This document shows positions 1-12,559 of a stretch of 64,000 nucleotides of DNA, piece after piece. The notes beneath the pieces were generated by a model, which saw nothing but the letters and a program-made list of their open reading frames with translations, ran no database searches and was not told the DNA's origin. Both the position numbers and the translations under genes were made by a program. The DNA is from Ustilaginoidea virens (lineage: Eukaryota; Ascomycota; Sordariomycetes; Hypocreales; Clavicipitaceae): the NCBI RefSeq assembly GCF_000687475.1, contig NC_057316.1, positions 5,518,001 through 5,582,000 of the forward strand. The letters run 5' to 3'. Position 1 is the first letter of the stretch; each line of letters starts with the position of its first letter.

Positions 1-568
1 CTTTATGCTTGATTGTAAGGCTAACCACAGGAGACCTGACCTGCCTTGGGCATCTACAGTACTACTAACCTTGGCATCAGGGGACATGCAGACGACAATT
101 GATGTTTGGCAAGGATGCCATCAGCGACTGTTTGAGAGGGTCAAGCAAGTGGCAAAGAAACGGTCCTAGTTGTGCTCGGGCGATGGCAGCTCGAGGACAA
201 GGCTCTGCTGTTGGCGAGACCAGATGAAACATGGCATGGCGTCTGGGGGGCTCGGTGAGAACGCAGGTAGGGCAAGTTGCACCAAGCTGCGCGATGCCGC
301 TCTTCATGCATGGGTACTCGGCAGAGTTCTGTTCGTGATGCGTCAAACTTGGTTGAACCGGGCGGGTGCATCGAGGTTCGTCGCTTTCCGCCCTCTATTT
401 CCGGAGAGGCACGGGATCAGCACGGAATCAGCACGGTATCAATGTTTTCGATCCAACGGGGGTAAATCTTTCGTTTGGCCGGCAGCGAGAGGACGGTACG
501 GTACGTTGACGACGGCATGTGAAACGCCTGGCAATTGGCAAGTGTCTGGTTTCTGTCTTATTTCTTTT

Positions 569-593
569 CCCTAACCCTAACCCTACCCTACCC
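569..593. repeat. Short interstitial telomere-like tract (CCCTAA)
   Basis: Two perfect CCCTAA units are followed by degenerate CCCTA units. This is the complement of the TTAGGG fungal telomere repeat and also the core word bound by Tbf1-type telobox proteins. It is too short to be a telomere end and sits inside a gene-bearing region. Confidence 0.6.
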
Positions 594-1350
594 TTTTCCG
601 CCTTTACATGCCCAGGAGAAAGATTGCAAAAGGTACGGATAGGAGAGGGAGTAAGTACCAGGCTCCTTCTGTTTCGGGCCTAGTTGCTGCCATGGGCCGC
701 ATCTGCCGCTACTCGTGTGTAAAGTTCCTCCGAAAAACTTGCTTTATCTGCTGCTGCCTCTTGTCTGGTGTCTTGCAGACTCATGCCATCCTGAAACACT
801 TGTGCGAGGAACCGAGGCTTGATTCGGCGGCCAAGGATTAATTCAAGATTACGAGGTAGGGGTGCTTCCTGCCTCCTAGTCTCTTCATCGCCGTCTCTGT
901 TTCTGGCGCGTGAGACAGCGAGATGGGAGGGAGACGGCAGAATTGTGTGAAAGAAACGTGTGAAGCAAGCTCCCATGTTCGTAGGCTCCATGCTCCCTCC
1001 GTACAGGGTTAGTACAACATCTATCCGATACGATACGTGTGGCGTTGCATGAACACCAGGCACAAGCACTCCTCCATAGGATAATCGACGACATGACGAC
1101 ATGACGACAATGACGCAGATTTCCAACTGCAAGGCACTTTGTTCCTATGTATCTACCTAAGGTAGGTAGGTACCTGGTAGGTACTCGTAGACAGAGCACC
1201 CGTAGGTATGTACATTAGGTACAGTCCTGTGGGGCCGGGCCGTTGGTTGCAAACCACCTTGGCTGCCAACTGCCCCGGTTGGTACAGTCAGATCTCCTGC
1301 ATTTGACCACTTGCATGCATCGCATATTGCATGAATGGCACTGTGTGCCT

Positions 1351-1407
1351 TTCACCCATCACCCACCACCCATCACCCACCACCCACCACCCACCACCCA
1401 CCACACA
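1351..1407. repeat. CACCCAC microsatellite
   Basis: About seven tandem, slightly varied copies of a 7-bp CACCCAC/CATCACC unit in non-coding DNA. No function is visible. Confidence 0.8.
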
Positions 1408-2196
1408 CCACGTACCTGTCTGGCTTTCCCAAAGTGCCAGGCGCTAAACACTAGGCAGGGTTGGTGATTCCCTCACACATCGACTCGTCCGGCTGCGGGC
1501 AGTTCAGCCCGGTTGTGGCCGGGCCTCCCTCCCCTCCCGGCTTGTCCATAAGAGATGACACGGGCATTGTGGACTTTCCCGTTCAACGCGTTACTCTCTG
1601 CCCACCTCCAGGGAGAAGGTACTCCCTACCCAGGCAGTCAGTCAATGGCACGGCACGCCTTGGGCAGGCAGCATGGGCATGGAGAACCATGAATCGAGCG
1701 TGCTGTGCCGCTTCTGCTCTGTTTGTGAGATTCTGCTCTGCTCGCCTTCGCCTTTCTTCCTTCCATAAACCAGGGATGGCTCCTGTAGCGGTCTGATTAT
1801 CGACCGTATCCTCTCTTTTCTTTCTCTCGGTTTTCAGATTTTGCTCCAGATCTAACCCTGCCAGCGCTGCGGATCTCGCTGTCTCATGCGGGTAATTAGG
1901 TCTTTCATCTTTTTTTTTTTTTAATATACCAGGGTCGACGAGAAAACCATTGCAACGACGCTCGTGAATTTCAATGAATTTAGACCCCGGTTGCAATTGC
2001 TCTCGCTCAAGGTCCACCTCTGGTCCGTTGCCGGGCTGTTTGAGTTCCCCGTTTTGCTTTACGTGCATCTTCCGACATTTCTGGGCCGAGATCCATTGCT
2101 TCTATTTTAGTCTGTGCAAGATACAATTCTTCCTTGTCTCTTCTTTTGCCTCGGGTTGAGATTGAGAATCAATCCTCCTTCTAAAGGGCCAACACC

Positions 2197-3646
2197 ATGC
2201 ATGCGCCAAGCTTTTGGGCGGCCATGTTTGGCTTGGCTTCCTCTGGTGCTGCCCTCAGTCCAGTGGAAGCTTACGGAAACAAATTTTTCAACAAGGATGG
2301 GTCGCAATTCTTCATCAAAGGTGAGACGATGACCAGGTATTCCCGTCTCGATCGAGTGTTGCTAATGCTAGGCAGGCGTTGCATACCAACTGGTTCCCCA
2401 GGATCCCCTCGTCGACACGGAGCAGTGCAAGCGAGACTTTTCTCTCATGAGGGAGCTTGGCGTCAACACCATCCGTGTATACCATGTTGACGACGATGGC
2501 AAGCATGACGGCTGCATGAAAGCAATGGACGATGCCGGCATCTACTTGCTGGTGGACCTGGACACCTTCGACACGTATATTGAGGCTGTGAGTCGCTGCT
2601 GGAAAATGCCATGTTCCAACAAGCAACCCACCCACCGCATCCCGCTAATCGACTAGTAGACTGGACTTTACTGGAACTCTACTCAGTATGAAAGGTACAG
2701 CAAAGTTATGGATGCCTTCCAATCCTATGACAACGTTCTTGGTTTCTTCATCGGAAATGAGAACATTGCCAAAAAGGACGACTCTCCCGCAGCACCCTTC
2801 CTCAAGGCTGCCGCTCGCGATTTGAAGGCCTACCGTGATGGAAAGGGTTACCGCAAAATTCCCGTCGGTTACTCTGCCGCCGACATTGTGCAGCTCCGCC
2901 CCATGCTGCAGGACTATCTCACCTGTGGTGGGAATTCCTCGGAAATTGTCGACTTTTTTGCCCTCAACTCGTACTCGTGGTGCGACCCAAGTAGCTACAA
3001 AACGTCTAGCTACGACAAACTCGAAGAGTATGCCAAGGACTTTCCCGTTCCAATCTTTTTTAGCGAGACTGGTTGCAACGTCCCAGGCCCGAGGTTGTGG
3101 GATGACCAAGATGCAATCTTTAGCAGCCCCATGGTCAGTGACTGGAGCGGCGCTATAATATACGAATGGATCCAGGAACAGAACCATTACGGACTCATTT
3201 CCTATGGTCCCCCGGTCGACGCGTCACAGCAGGGCGAGAACGTCTTTGATGGTTTCGCCCGCAAAGGCACACCAACACCGGTTATTCCTGACTTTGACAA
3301 CCTCAAGATGAAGTGGGCCGGCATCCACCCGACGGGTGTCTCGAAGAAGGATTACGACGTAAAGAAAATCTCTACCCGTCCGTGTCCTACCTCTACCGCA
3401 GGTGGATGGTGGCAGGTTAATGGCAATGTCGTATTGCCTACGCTTGGAGAAACACTGACAGGGACCTTTACAACTCAAGCTAGTGCCACAGGCGATGCTT
3501 CGCGCACGACAGCAAAAGCGTCAGAAACCGGTAGCGGGACCAAGACTGGCAAAGATGGTGACAGTGGTGCTTCTGTTGACAAGAGCATTACCGTTCTAGG
3601 CGTCAGCGCTGCCGCAATTGTCGCCGGCTTTGCACTTCTTCTATGA
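2197..3646 (+). CDS. GPI-anchored beta-1,3-glucanosyltransferase, GH72 (Gel/Gas family)
   Basis: Likely remodels cell-wall beta-1,3-glucan by cutting and re-joining chains at the plasma membrane/wall. Three exons: 2197-2320, 2376-2587 and 2660-3646, giving 440 residues. The start lies in a good CACCATG context and opens a hydrophobic signal peptide (about residues 1-20). The two expected GH72 catalytic acids are present: Glu146 in the GNEN motif and Glu248 in FFSETG, about 100 residues apart as in characterised Gel proteins. After the catalytic domain comes a Ser/Thr/Gly-rich linker and a hydrophobic tail ending in ALLL, fitting a GPI signal. No cysteine-rich X8/CBM43 module is seen, so this belongs to the short subclass. 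In intron 2 the first AG would place a stop in frame, so the second AG (2658-2659) must be used. The family is certain; the exact paralogue is not. Confidence 0.93.
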
Positions 3647-4892
3647 AAGGAACGACTTTCCGCCATCAATGTACAGATAATGCAGATACCCATATGTATT
3701 CCCGCACCTGCGTTTTTTTTTGCAACTTGGCAGGTTTTCATCAATATAACCAACCCCGGTTCTCTTAGAAGGAGTTGCCCGCCCTACCCATGCATGTGTT
3801 GTTTTGTCTTGTTTGTTTTGTAATGGCCATGTGGTCTTATTATACGTGATGGAATCTTGGCTTAATACATGTACCGAATGAACAACAACTACCTTAGGTA
3901 CCTAATGTAGGAACCAGTTGACACTATATGTGAACGACGGCTTAGCTAAATGGTGGGACTGATTTGCTGTTTGTCGCCGTGAGGTGAGGGTAACAGTAGT
4001 GTGTATAGATAGGCCGTGCCAGCTACCGACCTCTATGTTGTATGCATGTTCTGGAGGAAGAGAGCCTAGCCTGACTCGGTGCATCCCAAGATTTTCGGCC
4101 CTTGATACGCTGGCTATTTCAGCCAAGGCCATTCTTGGCCAGCACTACCCCCTGGATATCCTGCAGTAGTCTGGCACCACTTACCTCTCAAGACAAATGG
4201 CCAGTCCATTGTTTCACGGTCTCGGTAACTGCTCGTCTTGACTGCCTGCCCGGGATAAGGAGAATGAACGTGATGGCTCCGCCTCGGCTGAATGAGGACC
4301 GCGCACGGAATGCTTGTCCGTTACGTCATCAACGAATCAAGGTTGGCAGGAAGGAAAGCACCCTTTCCAAAAGTACCTAGGTACCTAAGGTAACCGTACA
4401 TGCATGGCCTGGGCATTGAGCAAGAAGGTTTGACTGACAAGGTCGCACTGACAAGAAAGAAATCACAATATCTTGGTTGCAAAGGGGATCGGGACCGAGT
4501 ACGTCCGTATTGGGGTGTTGGGGCGACATTTTGATTATCCCGATTGATGTCTAGTGCTCTTGCTAATATTTTTGTTGTAAGGGCTCTGCTCATCCTTAAA
4601 GCATCGCCTGGCAGGTGGATAAAAAAATCAAAAGAAAAATCAAAAATTGACGGTTGTTGTGTATCTGGACCGGCAGAATTCTGGGGCAAGATATAAGGGC
4701 ACCCGAGACGACTGACTCAGCAAATTTTCTTCCACCGCCCGCATCCAAGTACCTATCTCTCTGCAAGTGTTCGAGAGGGACGACGAGCTGAACAAGTGAA
4801 TCAAGTGAATCAAGTGAATCGTTCGAAATCACTCCCTTCCAGACGCCCTGACGCATGCATTCCTCACTGTGACCTCCGACACCATTGCCACC
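3647..4892. other. Intergenic region between the GH72 and TBF1 genes
   Basis: Contains the GH72 3' UTR and the TBF1 promoter. TACCTAGGTACC-type words occur near 3890 and 4373-4392, and a short tandem TCAAGTGAA repeat at about 4797-4818 lies just upstream of the TBF1 start. No coding sequence is recognised. Confidence 0.6.
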
Positions 4893-7800
4893 ATGGCTGC
4901 TGAGCCGGCGTCAGCTACCGGCAGCGCCGCCACGTCGGCACCTGGTAGGCCTTGTACTTGTTCCCTTCCCTCGTTCCCCGTCGCGCTTCTACGGACATGG
5001 AGCTTGTTGCGCACGCCCAATTGATGAAGCAGGCCTTTCAATTGAGTGAGCATTCTGCAGATGCATTTGCGTTTCTAACCCTTCTGTTTTGGCAGACATC
5101 AAGCAAGAGAGCGAGCCAACCGATGGGCTAGAAGGGCGTTATTCTGCGCCTCCTCCAGAGCCTACGTCAAAACGGCCGTTTGATGACATCAGCGCAACGA
5201 GCGAAACCTCAGAGGCCAAGCGAGCAAAAACCGAGACGGAAACCGAAGAAGCATCTCTTGAGGATGGTCTGGCCCTGCTCGTGCAAAATGCGCTGTCAAA
5301 CGTCGAAGACTTGATCGACCAGTTCTCGAGCAACAGCGACAACGTCAACCCAGACGTAGAAACGCCGTCCGATCCGATGGAGGTCGATGCGATTCCACCG
5401 CTTCCAGATTCGCCAGTGGCTCAACCCGCCTTTTCTCTAGAGCCCCAAAAGTTTATCCGAAACGTCAACATACATGCGCTCGGAAATCTTGTAAGCAGCA
5501 ACATGTCCCCGGGAAAAGAATGTGCCCAGGCCCGACGATGCTAAGCAGTTTTCGCCGTTTCTCAGGCGTTATCCATCCTATTGATCCTGTTGCAACCGCC
5601 GTTCGACGATACAATCAAACTGGTTCGGGGCTCAGAGTCGGACAAGAAGCACGCATTCTGTAAACTGCAGAGTTCTTTCCACAATGTCCGTGAGCTATAC
5701 TCATCTGAACCGATATTATCATCCGACCAGCTTGAATTCAGAGATCCGCATCGCCGAGCCTTGGTGGAGGTCGCGAATCTGGCGCAGCTAGGTTCTTGGC
5801 TGGTCGACGGATCGCCGCAAGCACTCTCTGACGCCGACGACAATTTCCTCGAGGTATTTCAGTGCCAGTTATCGGACCTACCCCACGGGATGACCGAGTT
5901 GTATCTAGGTATCAAAACCCAGAGGGCCATTGAATTTCTAGTCGAAGGGGAGCCGGATGAGCCGGGGGAGCCGTCGAGGGATGTGCTTGGGGACGTCTTG
6001 ACCCGAGGACTGGAGAACACCCTCAAGGAACAACATGGTGAAGGGGTGCTCACTTCGGCTGATCAGAGCTTTGTTTCCTCTGTAAAAACGATGAAGGAGA
6101 CGCTACAGGGGGAGATTGAAAAGCAATCCGAACCAGGTGCGTGATTTCAAGACTCCATTTGCAAGTCAAGTGGTTGGGGGCCGTGGGGGACTAAATGAGG
6201 TGACTGATTTTTTTTTTTCCGTCTCGGACATCTTCTCTCCGCCGTAGGTGCCTTGAGAGAAAAAAGCCCTGTAGAAGACCTTCTTCGAACTTTCTTGAAA
6301 CACGCAAGGGGCAGGCTAAAAGCACTGCCAGACCTAGGCAACAAACTCGGTGTCTCAATAGAGCTTGATGACGACCAGGTGGCACCTGAGTCTGACGCAG
6401 CAGAAGCTCCGGGCAACGTGGACCTCGACCTGGACGACCTGTCCTCGTTCTTTGAAAGAACGGCTTCCGGGCTGGTTCAAAACGCCCTAGCGGGCTTGAC
6501 GGACGAAGCAGCAGCGACAGGATCGGTTGAAGGGGGAGAAGCGTCAACGCAGAATGGCGACGCCGAACACGAGGCGGCAGAAAACTCCGCGCCTCAGACA
6601 AACGGCAAAATAGACCTCATGACAGACTACAAAGAACTGGAGGCTCTTGTTGCCGAAAGCACGTCCAATTATGTCAAAACAACTCTCCACGGACTGTCAC
6701 CGGTCCCTTACCAACCAACAGTCGCCGCCGCCACCAGCACCAGTAAGCCCAGCTGCCAACATTGACGTGAAACAAACGCGTTTTTGCCGTACTTGATGAA
6801 GCCTATTCTAACAGCCCCCTGAATAGCTGAGAGCATGGCAGCTCAATTGCCGTACCTAACTCAACTACAGCACCATCAAGCGCAGCACCCTTACTACGCG
6901 TATAGCCAGCCTCCTTCGGAACCGGTGCCGCCCCCAGCGCCCGGCGAGAACTTGCCCCCCAACCAGACTTTCCCGAGCGCGATACTGTACGACAAGGCCC
7001 GGCAAGCCGCCCTTTCGAAATCATCAGCGCATACCCGGCGAGAAGGTCTGCATTCGACGCGCCGGCCATGGACACAGGAAGAGGAGAAGGCGCTCATGGC
7101 TGGTCTCGACATGGTCAAGGGGCCACATTGGAGCCAGATCCTGACGCTTTTTGGGCAAAACGGCACCATTTCCGACATACTCAGAGACAGGACGCAGGTT
7201 CAGCTCAAGGACAAGGCCAGGAACCTGAAGCTCTTCTTCCTAAAGACCAACTCGGAAATGCCGTACTACCTGCAGGCAGTCACTGGAGAGCTAAAGACCA
7301 GAGCGCCAACGCAGGCGGCAAGGAAGGAGGCCGAGGAGAGAGCGAGGCTCAATTCCGAAGAGGACCAAGCCAAACTGCAGGGCATCATGGCCTTGGCTGG
7401 CGGCCTGCAACACGCACCCCACGGCCGGCAATCGGCCAGCACGGCGAGCGCCGTCGGGACTGGAGCTGCGACTCCAGCGCAATCAGCGGGTGCAGCGAGT
7501 GCAGCGAGTGCAGCGAGTGCATCGGGTGCAGCAGCAGCAGGTCAAACCGCTTCTTCCGCGCGCAACCACGGCTCCGCCCAGAAAGCCGAGGGGGGGGTTG
7601 TTGGCCAGAACGCCCAGGCTTCCCTTTCGAGACCAGTCGCCACTCCGGCGTCGCAGATGCGGCCTGGTGTTCAAGCCAACACGGCGCATCTGCTCCATGC
7701 CGTTGCTCAAGCGCATCAAAGGCCACATGTGCAACTCCCGCCGCAAGTTCCTCGGCCACAGGGTCAACAGCAGCCACAGCAACTGCGGACTCCGGCCGCG

Positions 7801-8187
7801 TCACAGCCAGCGACCACGACCACGACCACGACCACGACAACGACCACGACAACGGCAACGGCAACGGCAGCGGCAGCGGCAGCCACAAATGGGGATGGAC
7901 CTGGAAATGGGCAAGCTACGGCTCCGGCTCCGGCTCAAAAGCTTCATCTCCCGGCACCACCGCAACAGCCACAGCAACCGACGACGGCATCCGTCAACAA
8001 GAGCGCGGCACCTGCTGCGGCTCCTCCTCCTCCGTCTCCGACAGCATCGCCGGCACCAAGTCTCCCGCAACAAGCCCCTGCGTCGGCCTCTCCTGCTCAA
8101 TCACCTCCAGCACCTCAAACTGTGCAAACCGCCCAGCCCGCCTCATGTTCCCAGTCGATACCCCTACTCGCTCTTGCACAACAAACA

Positions 8188-8237
<50 letters not shown>

Positions 8238-8388
8238 ACAGCAACAGGCCTCAGAACAGCCCCAAATAGCTCCTGCCCAAGAAACGCCCCCGCACGACCC
8301 TCCCCCTCAACAGGAGCAGAATGACAATGCAACCGAGGCAAGACTCCTCGAGGGACTTCAAGCCGTCGTAGCACAGAGCCTCTCATAG
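4893..8388 (+). CDS. TBF1: Tbf1-type telobox Myb / TRFH-domain DNA-binding protein
   Basis: Predicted TTAGGG-repeat-binding factor acting at telomeres, subtelomeres and promoters in the nucleus. Five exons: 4893-4944, 5096-5490, 5566-6136, 6248-6742 and 6827-8388, giving 1024 residues. The start has a GCCACCATGG context. Exon 3 (about residues 150-340) is alpha-helical and matches the TRF-homology dimerisation region of fungal Tbf1 proteins. A single Myb/telobox repeat lies at about residues 582-645: RRPWTQEEE opens helix 1 and the telobox reads VQLKDKARNLK. The last 350 residues are low complexity: Ala-rich, a Thr run encoded by ACG/ACC, Pro-rich, then a run of about 24 Gln near residues 956-980. 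This tail is longer and more repetitive than I expect for the family. An acidic/Ser N-terminal region precedes the TRFH part. The fifth intron-exon junction uses the AG at 6825-6826, because the nearer AG leads into a stop. Confidence 0.88.
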
Positions 8389-9218
8389 ACAGGGCGCAGC
8401 AATCAAATACTGCAATACGTACTCGATCATGGGGCATCCCACCTCCCCATGTCCCTCTACCGACACGAAAAGGGAAATAAACTAAAAAAAAATGAAAGAA
8501 AAAAAGGGGGGGGAGCAGTCAAAAGGTCTGCGTCTTCTTATCTGCACGAATTATGACTGACTAGCTGCGAGATGATGACGATGCGCTTTGCCACATTTTG
8601 GATTAGCATTTTACCCGCGCGGCGCAAACGATGGAAAATCTACGTCGTGCATGCTTTGTCCGGCCGTTGCCTGGTTTGCTCTTGACATGGATAGAATACA
8701 AAGCTTCAGAAGCGGACATGGTGTAATTTCTGTTCTTTTCTTTTTCTTTTCTTTTCTTTTCTTTTCTTGTCTTGTCTTTTCCGTTTTACTTCTTCGGTTT
8801 TTCTTTTTTATTTCTCTCTTCTCATTAGAAGCAATGATACCAAATGGACGAGTGGAAGGAATATGGCAGGCAAATGACAGGCAAATGACAGGCCAACTGT
8901 TTAGGAAGGAGTTTTGGCGAAAAAAAAATTCTCCCGGCTGAGGAGACTAATCAACTCTGGCAGTGTAGTTAAACTGGAGATGATTTCTGTGTTTCTGTTC
9001 TTCTGGTCTGATCCATTACTGAAATTGACAATGTGCAAAGGCATTTTCCTCTTTATTTATTTACTTACTCATTTACTTATTTTATCTTGTTGCCATCTTT
9101 GCCCCGGAGGATCAGGCTCAGGGGGCGGTGAGCTTGTGCAATGCAATACTCGGAGGATCTCCCAAAGCAACATGGTTCATCGAGAGATTTCGCGGCTTCT
9201 TTTCCGCAGCTAAAACCG
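8389..9218. other. Convergent intergenic region between TBF1 and the MFS gene
   Basis: Shared 3' region of two converging genes. It has a TTTTC microsatellite at about 8735-8780 and A/T-rich runs, and no coding sequence I can support. Confidence 0.6.
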
Positions 9219-11241
9219 CTAAACGACTTCAATGATTACCACATCCGTTCCCTTGCCCGGTCCTCGAGCCCGCGCGCTTTCCGCGCTTGCCCGTCGAGCG
9301 TCCTGTCTTGTCTGCTGCGTCTTTTCCTTCTGCTCCTTCAAGGCGATGCAAAAGCTGGATCTCTCCCTGATGCCGGGCCCCTTCCAGATGAAGAGGAAGG
9401 GAATGACGCACATCAGCGCGCTCAGCCCGGCAATGAGCGCGCACGCGCCGGCAACACGAAGCTGCCGAAACATGGGCGTCGTGGCCAGGGGCAGCACCAT
9501 TGCCAAGATGGACCGACAGCACGAGGCAGCCGCGTTGGCGGAGGCGGCAAAGGTCTCGTAGGCGTCCGTGAGGTAGTTGAGCATGGACGTGAATATCAGC
9601 ATGAAGCCCAGGCCAAAGGGCACGCCGGCCAGCATGGGCACGACAAAGGACACGGATGTCTTGGCGCCGAAGCCCAGCCAAAGGAGGGAGACGACAAAGA
9701 GCGGGCCGCCCATGCAAGCCAGCGGGAGTCGCCGGAATTCCTCGCGTCCGGACCACCAGGATCCTCGCTTCTGGGCCTTCGCCAAGGCCATGTCCCAGGA
9801 CCAGGCGACGGGGAGGCTGAGCGTGCCGCCGGCCCCGATGAGAAGGTAGGTCAGGCCCGTTTCGGCGGGGCTGAGCCCGTACAGGCCGCGGAAGATGATG
9901 GGGAAGGCCTGGAACGACATGTAGAAGACGGCGTACACGAGAGCCACGTACAAGGACGTGGCTATGACGATGAGCTCGGAGGCGAGCATGCGCACGGGCC
10001 GGGTGATGACGTTGGCGAGAAGCTGTGCCAAGGTCCTCTCCTGAAGCTCCCCGGGGGCAAGCAAGCGACAAGAGGGGGGGGCTGGCCGGCGCAACCTCTG
10101 GGCTCTCCGGGCAAGAAGAGTTGGAGCAAAGGTTTCGGGGAGCCAGGCCACGAGGCAGAAGGATGCGGCGGCGAATATGAAGCCGATCCAGAAAGTCCAG
10201 CGCCAGCCGATGGAGATGGCGGAGAAGCCTGATATGACGGGGGCGATTAAAGGGCCCCATAGAATGGACTAGCGGAACATGCAACTCATTTGCGTGAGTT
10301 TGGGCCTCGTCAGCGGGGAAATGGAGAAAAGAAGGTCGCGCAGCGTGGGGAGAGAGAACGAGAGGGAGAGGGGGGGGGGAGAAGACTTGGCAGAGGACTT
10401 TGGGCGCAAAACACTCACACTCATGTAAATGGCCAACACGCGCCCTCTAGTCGTGTGGTCCGGGAACAGGTCGGCCATGATGCCCGCCGAGGTGGCGATG
10501 GGCGCTCCGGCAAAAAGACCGGTGAGCACCCTAAAGGCCAAGAAGGACGGCCAGCTGGGGGCAACGGCACACGCCATGGTGAAGAGCGAAAAGGCGGCAA
10601 AGGTGAGGACGGTCAAGCATCTCCTTCCGTAGTGTTCTGTAAGGGGCGCCCAGATGAGCGGGCCGAAAATGTAGCCCACGAGGAACATGCTGATGGGCAG
10701 GACACCGGCGGCTGCGGACGAGGCGCCCAGCTCGGCCGTGATGCTGGGAATGGCCATGCTGGGAAGGGCAGACGACATGCTGGAGTTGAAGACCATGAGG
10801 ACGATTATGACGACCACGAAGGCCTTTCTGGGCTGTTTGGCCAAGATTTCAAGATTCAGCAGCCTTGTTGGGGGTTGCGATGACCAGGGGGGGGGGGGGG
10901 GATGCTTCGGCTTACGGTGGACCAGTTGTGCGGGTTTTGGGGGTCGTCAGGTCCCCAGGAGATGAGGGCTTGGTCGTCATGGCTGCAGGTGCTGGAGGAG
11001 GTTTCAGCGGTTTCAGGGACGAGGCCGTGGCCGTGGTTGACGGCTTGGGGAGCGCGGAGCTTGCGGGCGTCTGCCGGGCCGGGCTCTCGTTTCTCTGCTA
11101 CAGCAAGCAGGGCGCGTGGCGTGTTAGCCGAAAGCCCAAGACCCGAGCCGTGAAGCAGTCCAAGCGGGTGTCAAGTGAAGGAAGAATGGAGAGGTGCTCA
11201 CGGCTACGATGGTTTGTCTGGGGCAAATCGTGACAAGCCAT
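9219..11241 (-). CDS. MFS multidrug/polyamine-type transporter (DHA1 family)
   Basis: Plasma-membrane proton-coupled efflux pump by family; the substrate is unknown. Four exons on the minus strand: 11241-11202, 11097-10916, 10832-10419 and 10268-9219, giving 561 residues. The phases all join cleanly. The N-terminal cytoplasmic segment ends in the family's NPHNWS motif just before the first membrane helix (exon 2/3 junction). Motif A-like GPLIWAPLTEHYGRR follows helix 2. About twelve hydrophobic segments and a central loop with LPETFAP follow, as in DHA1 drug pumps. The first exon is only 40 nt and encodes MACHDLPQTNHRS; it was chosen because the second exon has an in-frame stop and no ATG upstream. 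Intron 2 contains a long poly-C run on the coding strand. The tail is basic. Long plus-strand open frames over this gene are antisense shadows. No biosynthetic cluster partners are adjacent. Confidence 0.85.
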
Positions 11242-11269
11242 GTTTTATAGGACCATGACGCAAAGCAAG

Positions 11270-11445
11270 ATGAAGCGGGAAACGAAGATGAAACGGGAAG
11301 AAGTAGAAGAAGAGAAGAAGAAGAAGAGAAGGAGAAGAAAAGAAGAAGAAGAAGAAGAAGAAGAAGAAGAAGAAGAAGAAGAAGAAGAAGAAGAAGGAGG
11401 AGGAGGAGGAGGAGGAAGAGGAAGAGGAAGAGGAAGGGGAAGAAG
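11270..11445. repeat. GAA/GGA purine tract
   Basis: A pure purine strand of mostly AGA/GAA triplets grading into GGA, directly upstream of the MFS start codon. It could form triplex DNA. Translation of either strand gives only poly-Glu or poly-Ser. Confidence 0.85.
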
Positions 11446-11618
11446 CCGCGGGGAGAGGGGACTGCAGAGTGCGTTGGTGCTGGCCGTCGAGGAACATATC
11501 TTGGATGTGCTTGCTCGTGGCACCGGGGGAAAACGCCTCATAGGCGAGGCCAAGCTCGTGAGGCCGGGCGGGATTCGCATCGCGGAACCTGGACGAGAGC
11601 CACGGCGAGAGCCGTGCC

Positions 11619-11707
11619 GACAGGCATCCAAACGGGTTCTTGACAGGCATCCAAACGGGTTCTTGACAGGCATCCAGACGGCTTCTTGACAGGCATCCAG
11701 ACTTGCT
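11619..11707. repeat. 23-bp tandem repeat, four copies
   Basis: Units start at 11619, 11642, 11665 and 11688, each beginning GACAGGCATCCA. The first two are identical and the later ones carry a few substitutions. Confidence 0.85.
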
Positions 11708-11925
11708 GGCAGGCATGCAGGCAGCGGCAGAGACGAAAGGGGAAGCCCCGAGCGCTGGGCTGCCGGCGCGGCATAGCGAGGGACGGCATGGGATTGGATC
11801 GAGACTGGATGGATCGAGATGGAGCGAGATGGAGCGAGATGGAACGAGATGCCCGTCTGGTTGCCTCATTGGGCCGCACCCATTGACTCTACGCAGCAGT
11901 CTGGGTTGCAGAGTCAAGTGCAGCA

Positions 11926-11970
11926 GTGCCAGTGCCAGTGCCAGTGCCAGTGCCAGTGCCAGTGCCAGTC
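11926..11970. repeat. CCAGTG hexamer microsatellite
   Basis: About seven perfect CCAGTG units in tandem, non-coding. Confidence 0.85.
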
Positions 11971-12559
11971 AGCAGCCGCAGTCAGCTGTGCACAGCTGCC
12001 AACACAACATACCTACTGACTGTCTGGAATCTCCACTACGGATATGTAGCGGGCCCCAACCCCGGCCCGGCCGCTGGACCCGCCGACGCCAAGGCCGTCC
12101 TTCAACAGCCCCCCGCCTGCCCCACAAGAAAAAGCGGCAAGATCCCTCTCCTCTCCCGTGCTTGGAAAACCCGGGCTGGAGGCTTCGGTGAGGAGGGCTC
12201 GCCGTCGCCAAGAAGAAAACAACCTGGGGGGGCTTATATGCGATTAGTGCGTGGGAAAGGGGGGGGGGGGGAGGGTGGCTGCGCGCGCGCGAGCTTGGGC
12301 GCTAGTCATTGTCTGGTTATCGTGGGGAGGCACTTGACTCTGGGCCCTGACCCGGCATTGGGGAGAGAAGATAAAAATAGAAATAAAAATAAAAAGGGGA
12401 AAGAAAATAAGGCGGCAAGTCTGGGCGCGATTCCAAAGGATGCCAGGCCCAAATGCCTTGTACTCGGCAGCTTAGGAGAGGTAACACGGCGGGGAGGTGG
12501 CAAGCGAATTCGCTGCGTCGCCAGCGGCCATGACAGGTTGGTGACAGGGCTCATGGCAT

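Larger units (their letters stand above)
1..2196. other. Intergenic region upstream of the GH72 gene
   Basis: No reading frame here resembles a protein I recognise, and the open frames on both strands are short and overlap one another. The stretch holds a telomere-like CCCTAA tract, a CACCCAC microsatellite, and several TACCTAGGTA-type words around 1150-1220. The last few hundred bases, pyrimidine-rich with a poly-T at about 1911-1922, are probably promoter and 5' leader of the gene that starts at 2197. Confidence 0.6.

Noticed and set aside
7068..8324. Other-frame long open frames over the Tbf1 tail
   Set aside because: They arise because the CAG/ACG/GCA repeats are open in all frames; only one frame carries the Myb domain.
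9141..10232. Plus-strand open frame of 363 codons
   Set aside because: It is antisense to the MFS transporter, its translation is charged and repetitive, and it has no conserved domain. The minus strand gives a clear transporter with proper splice phases.
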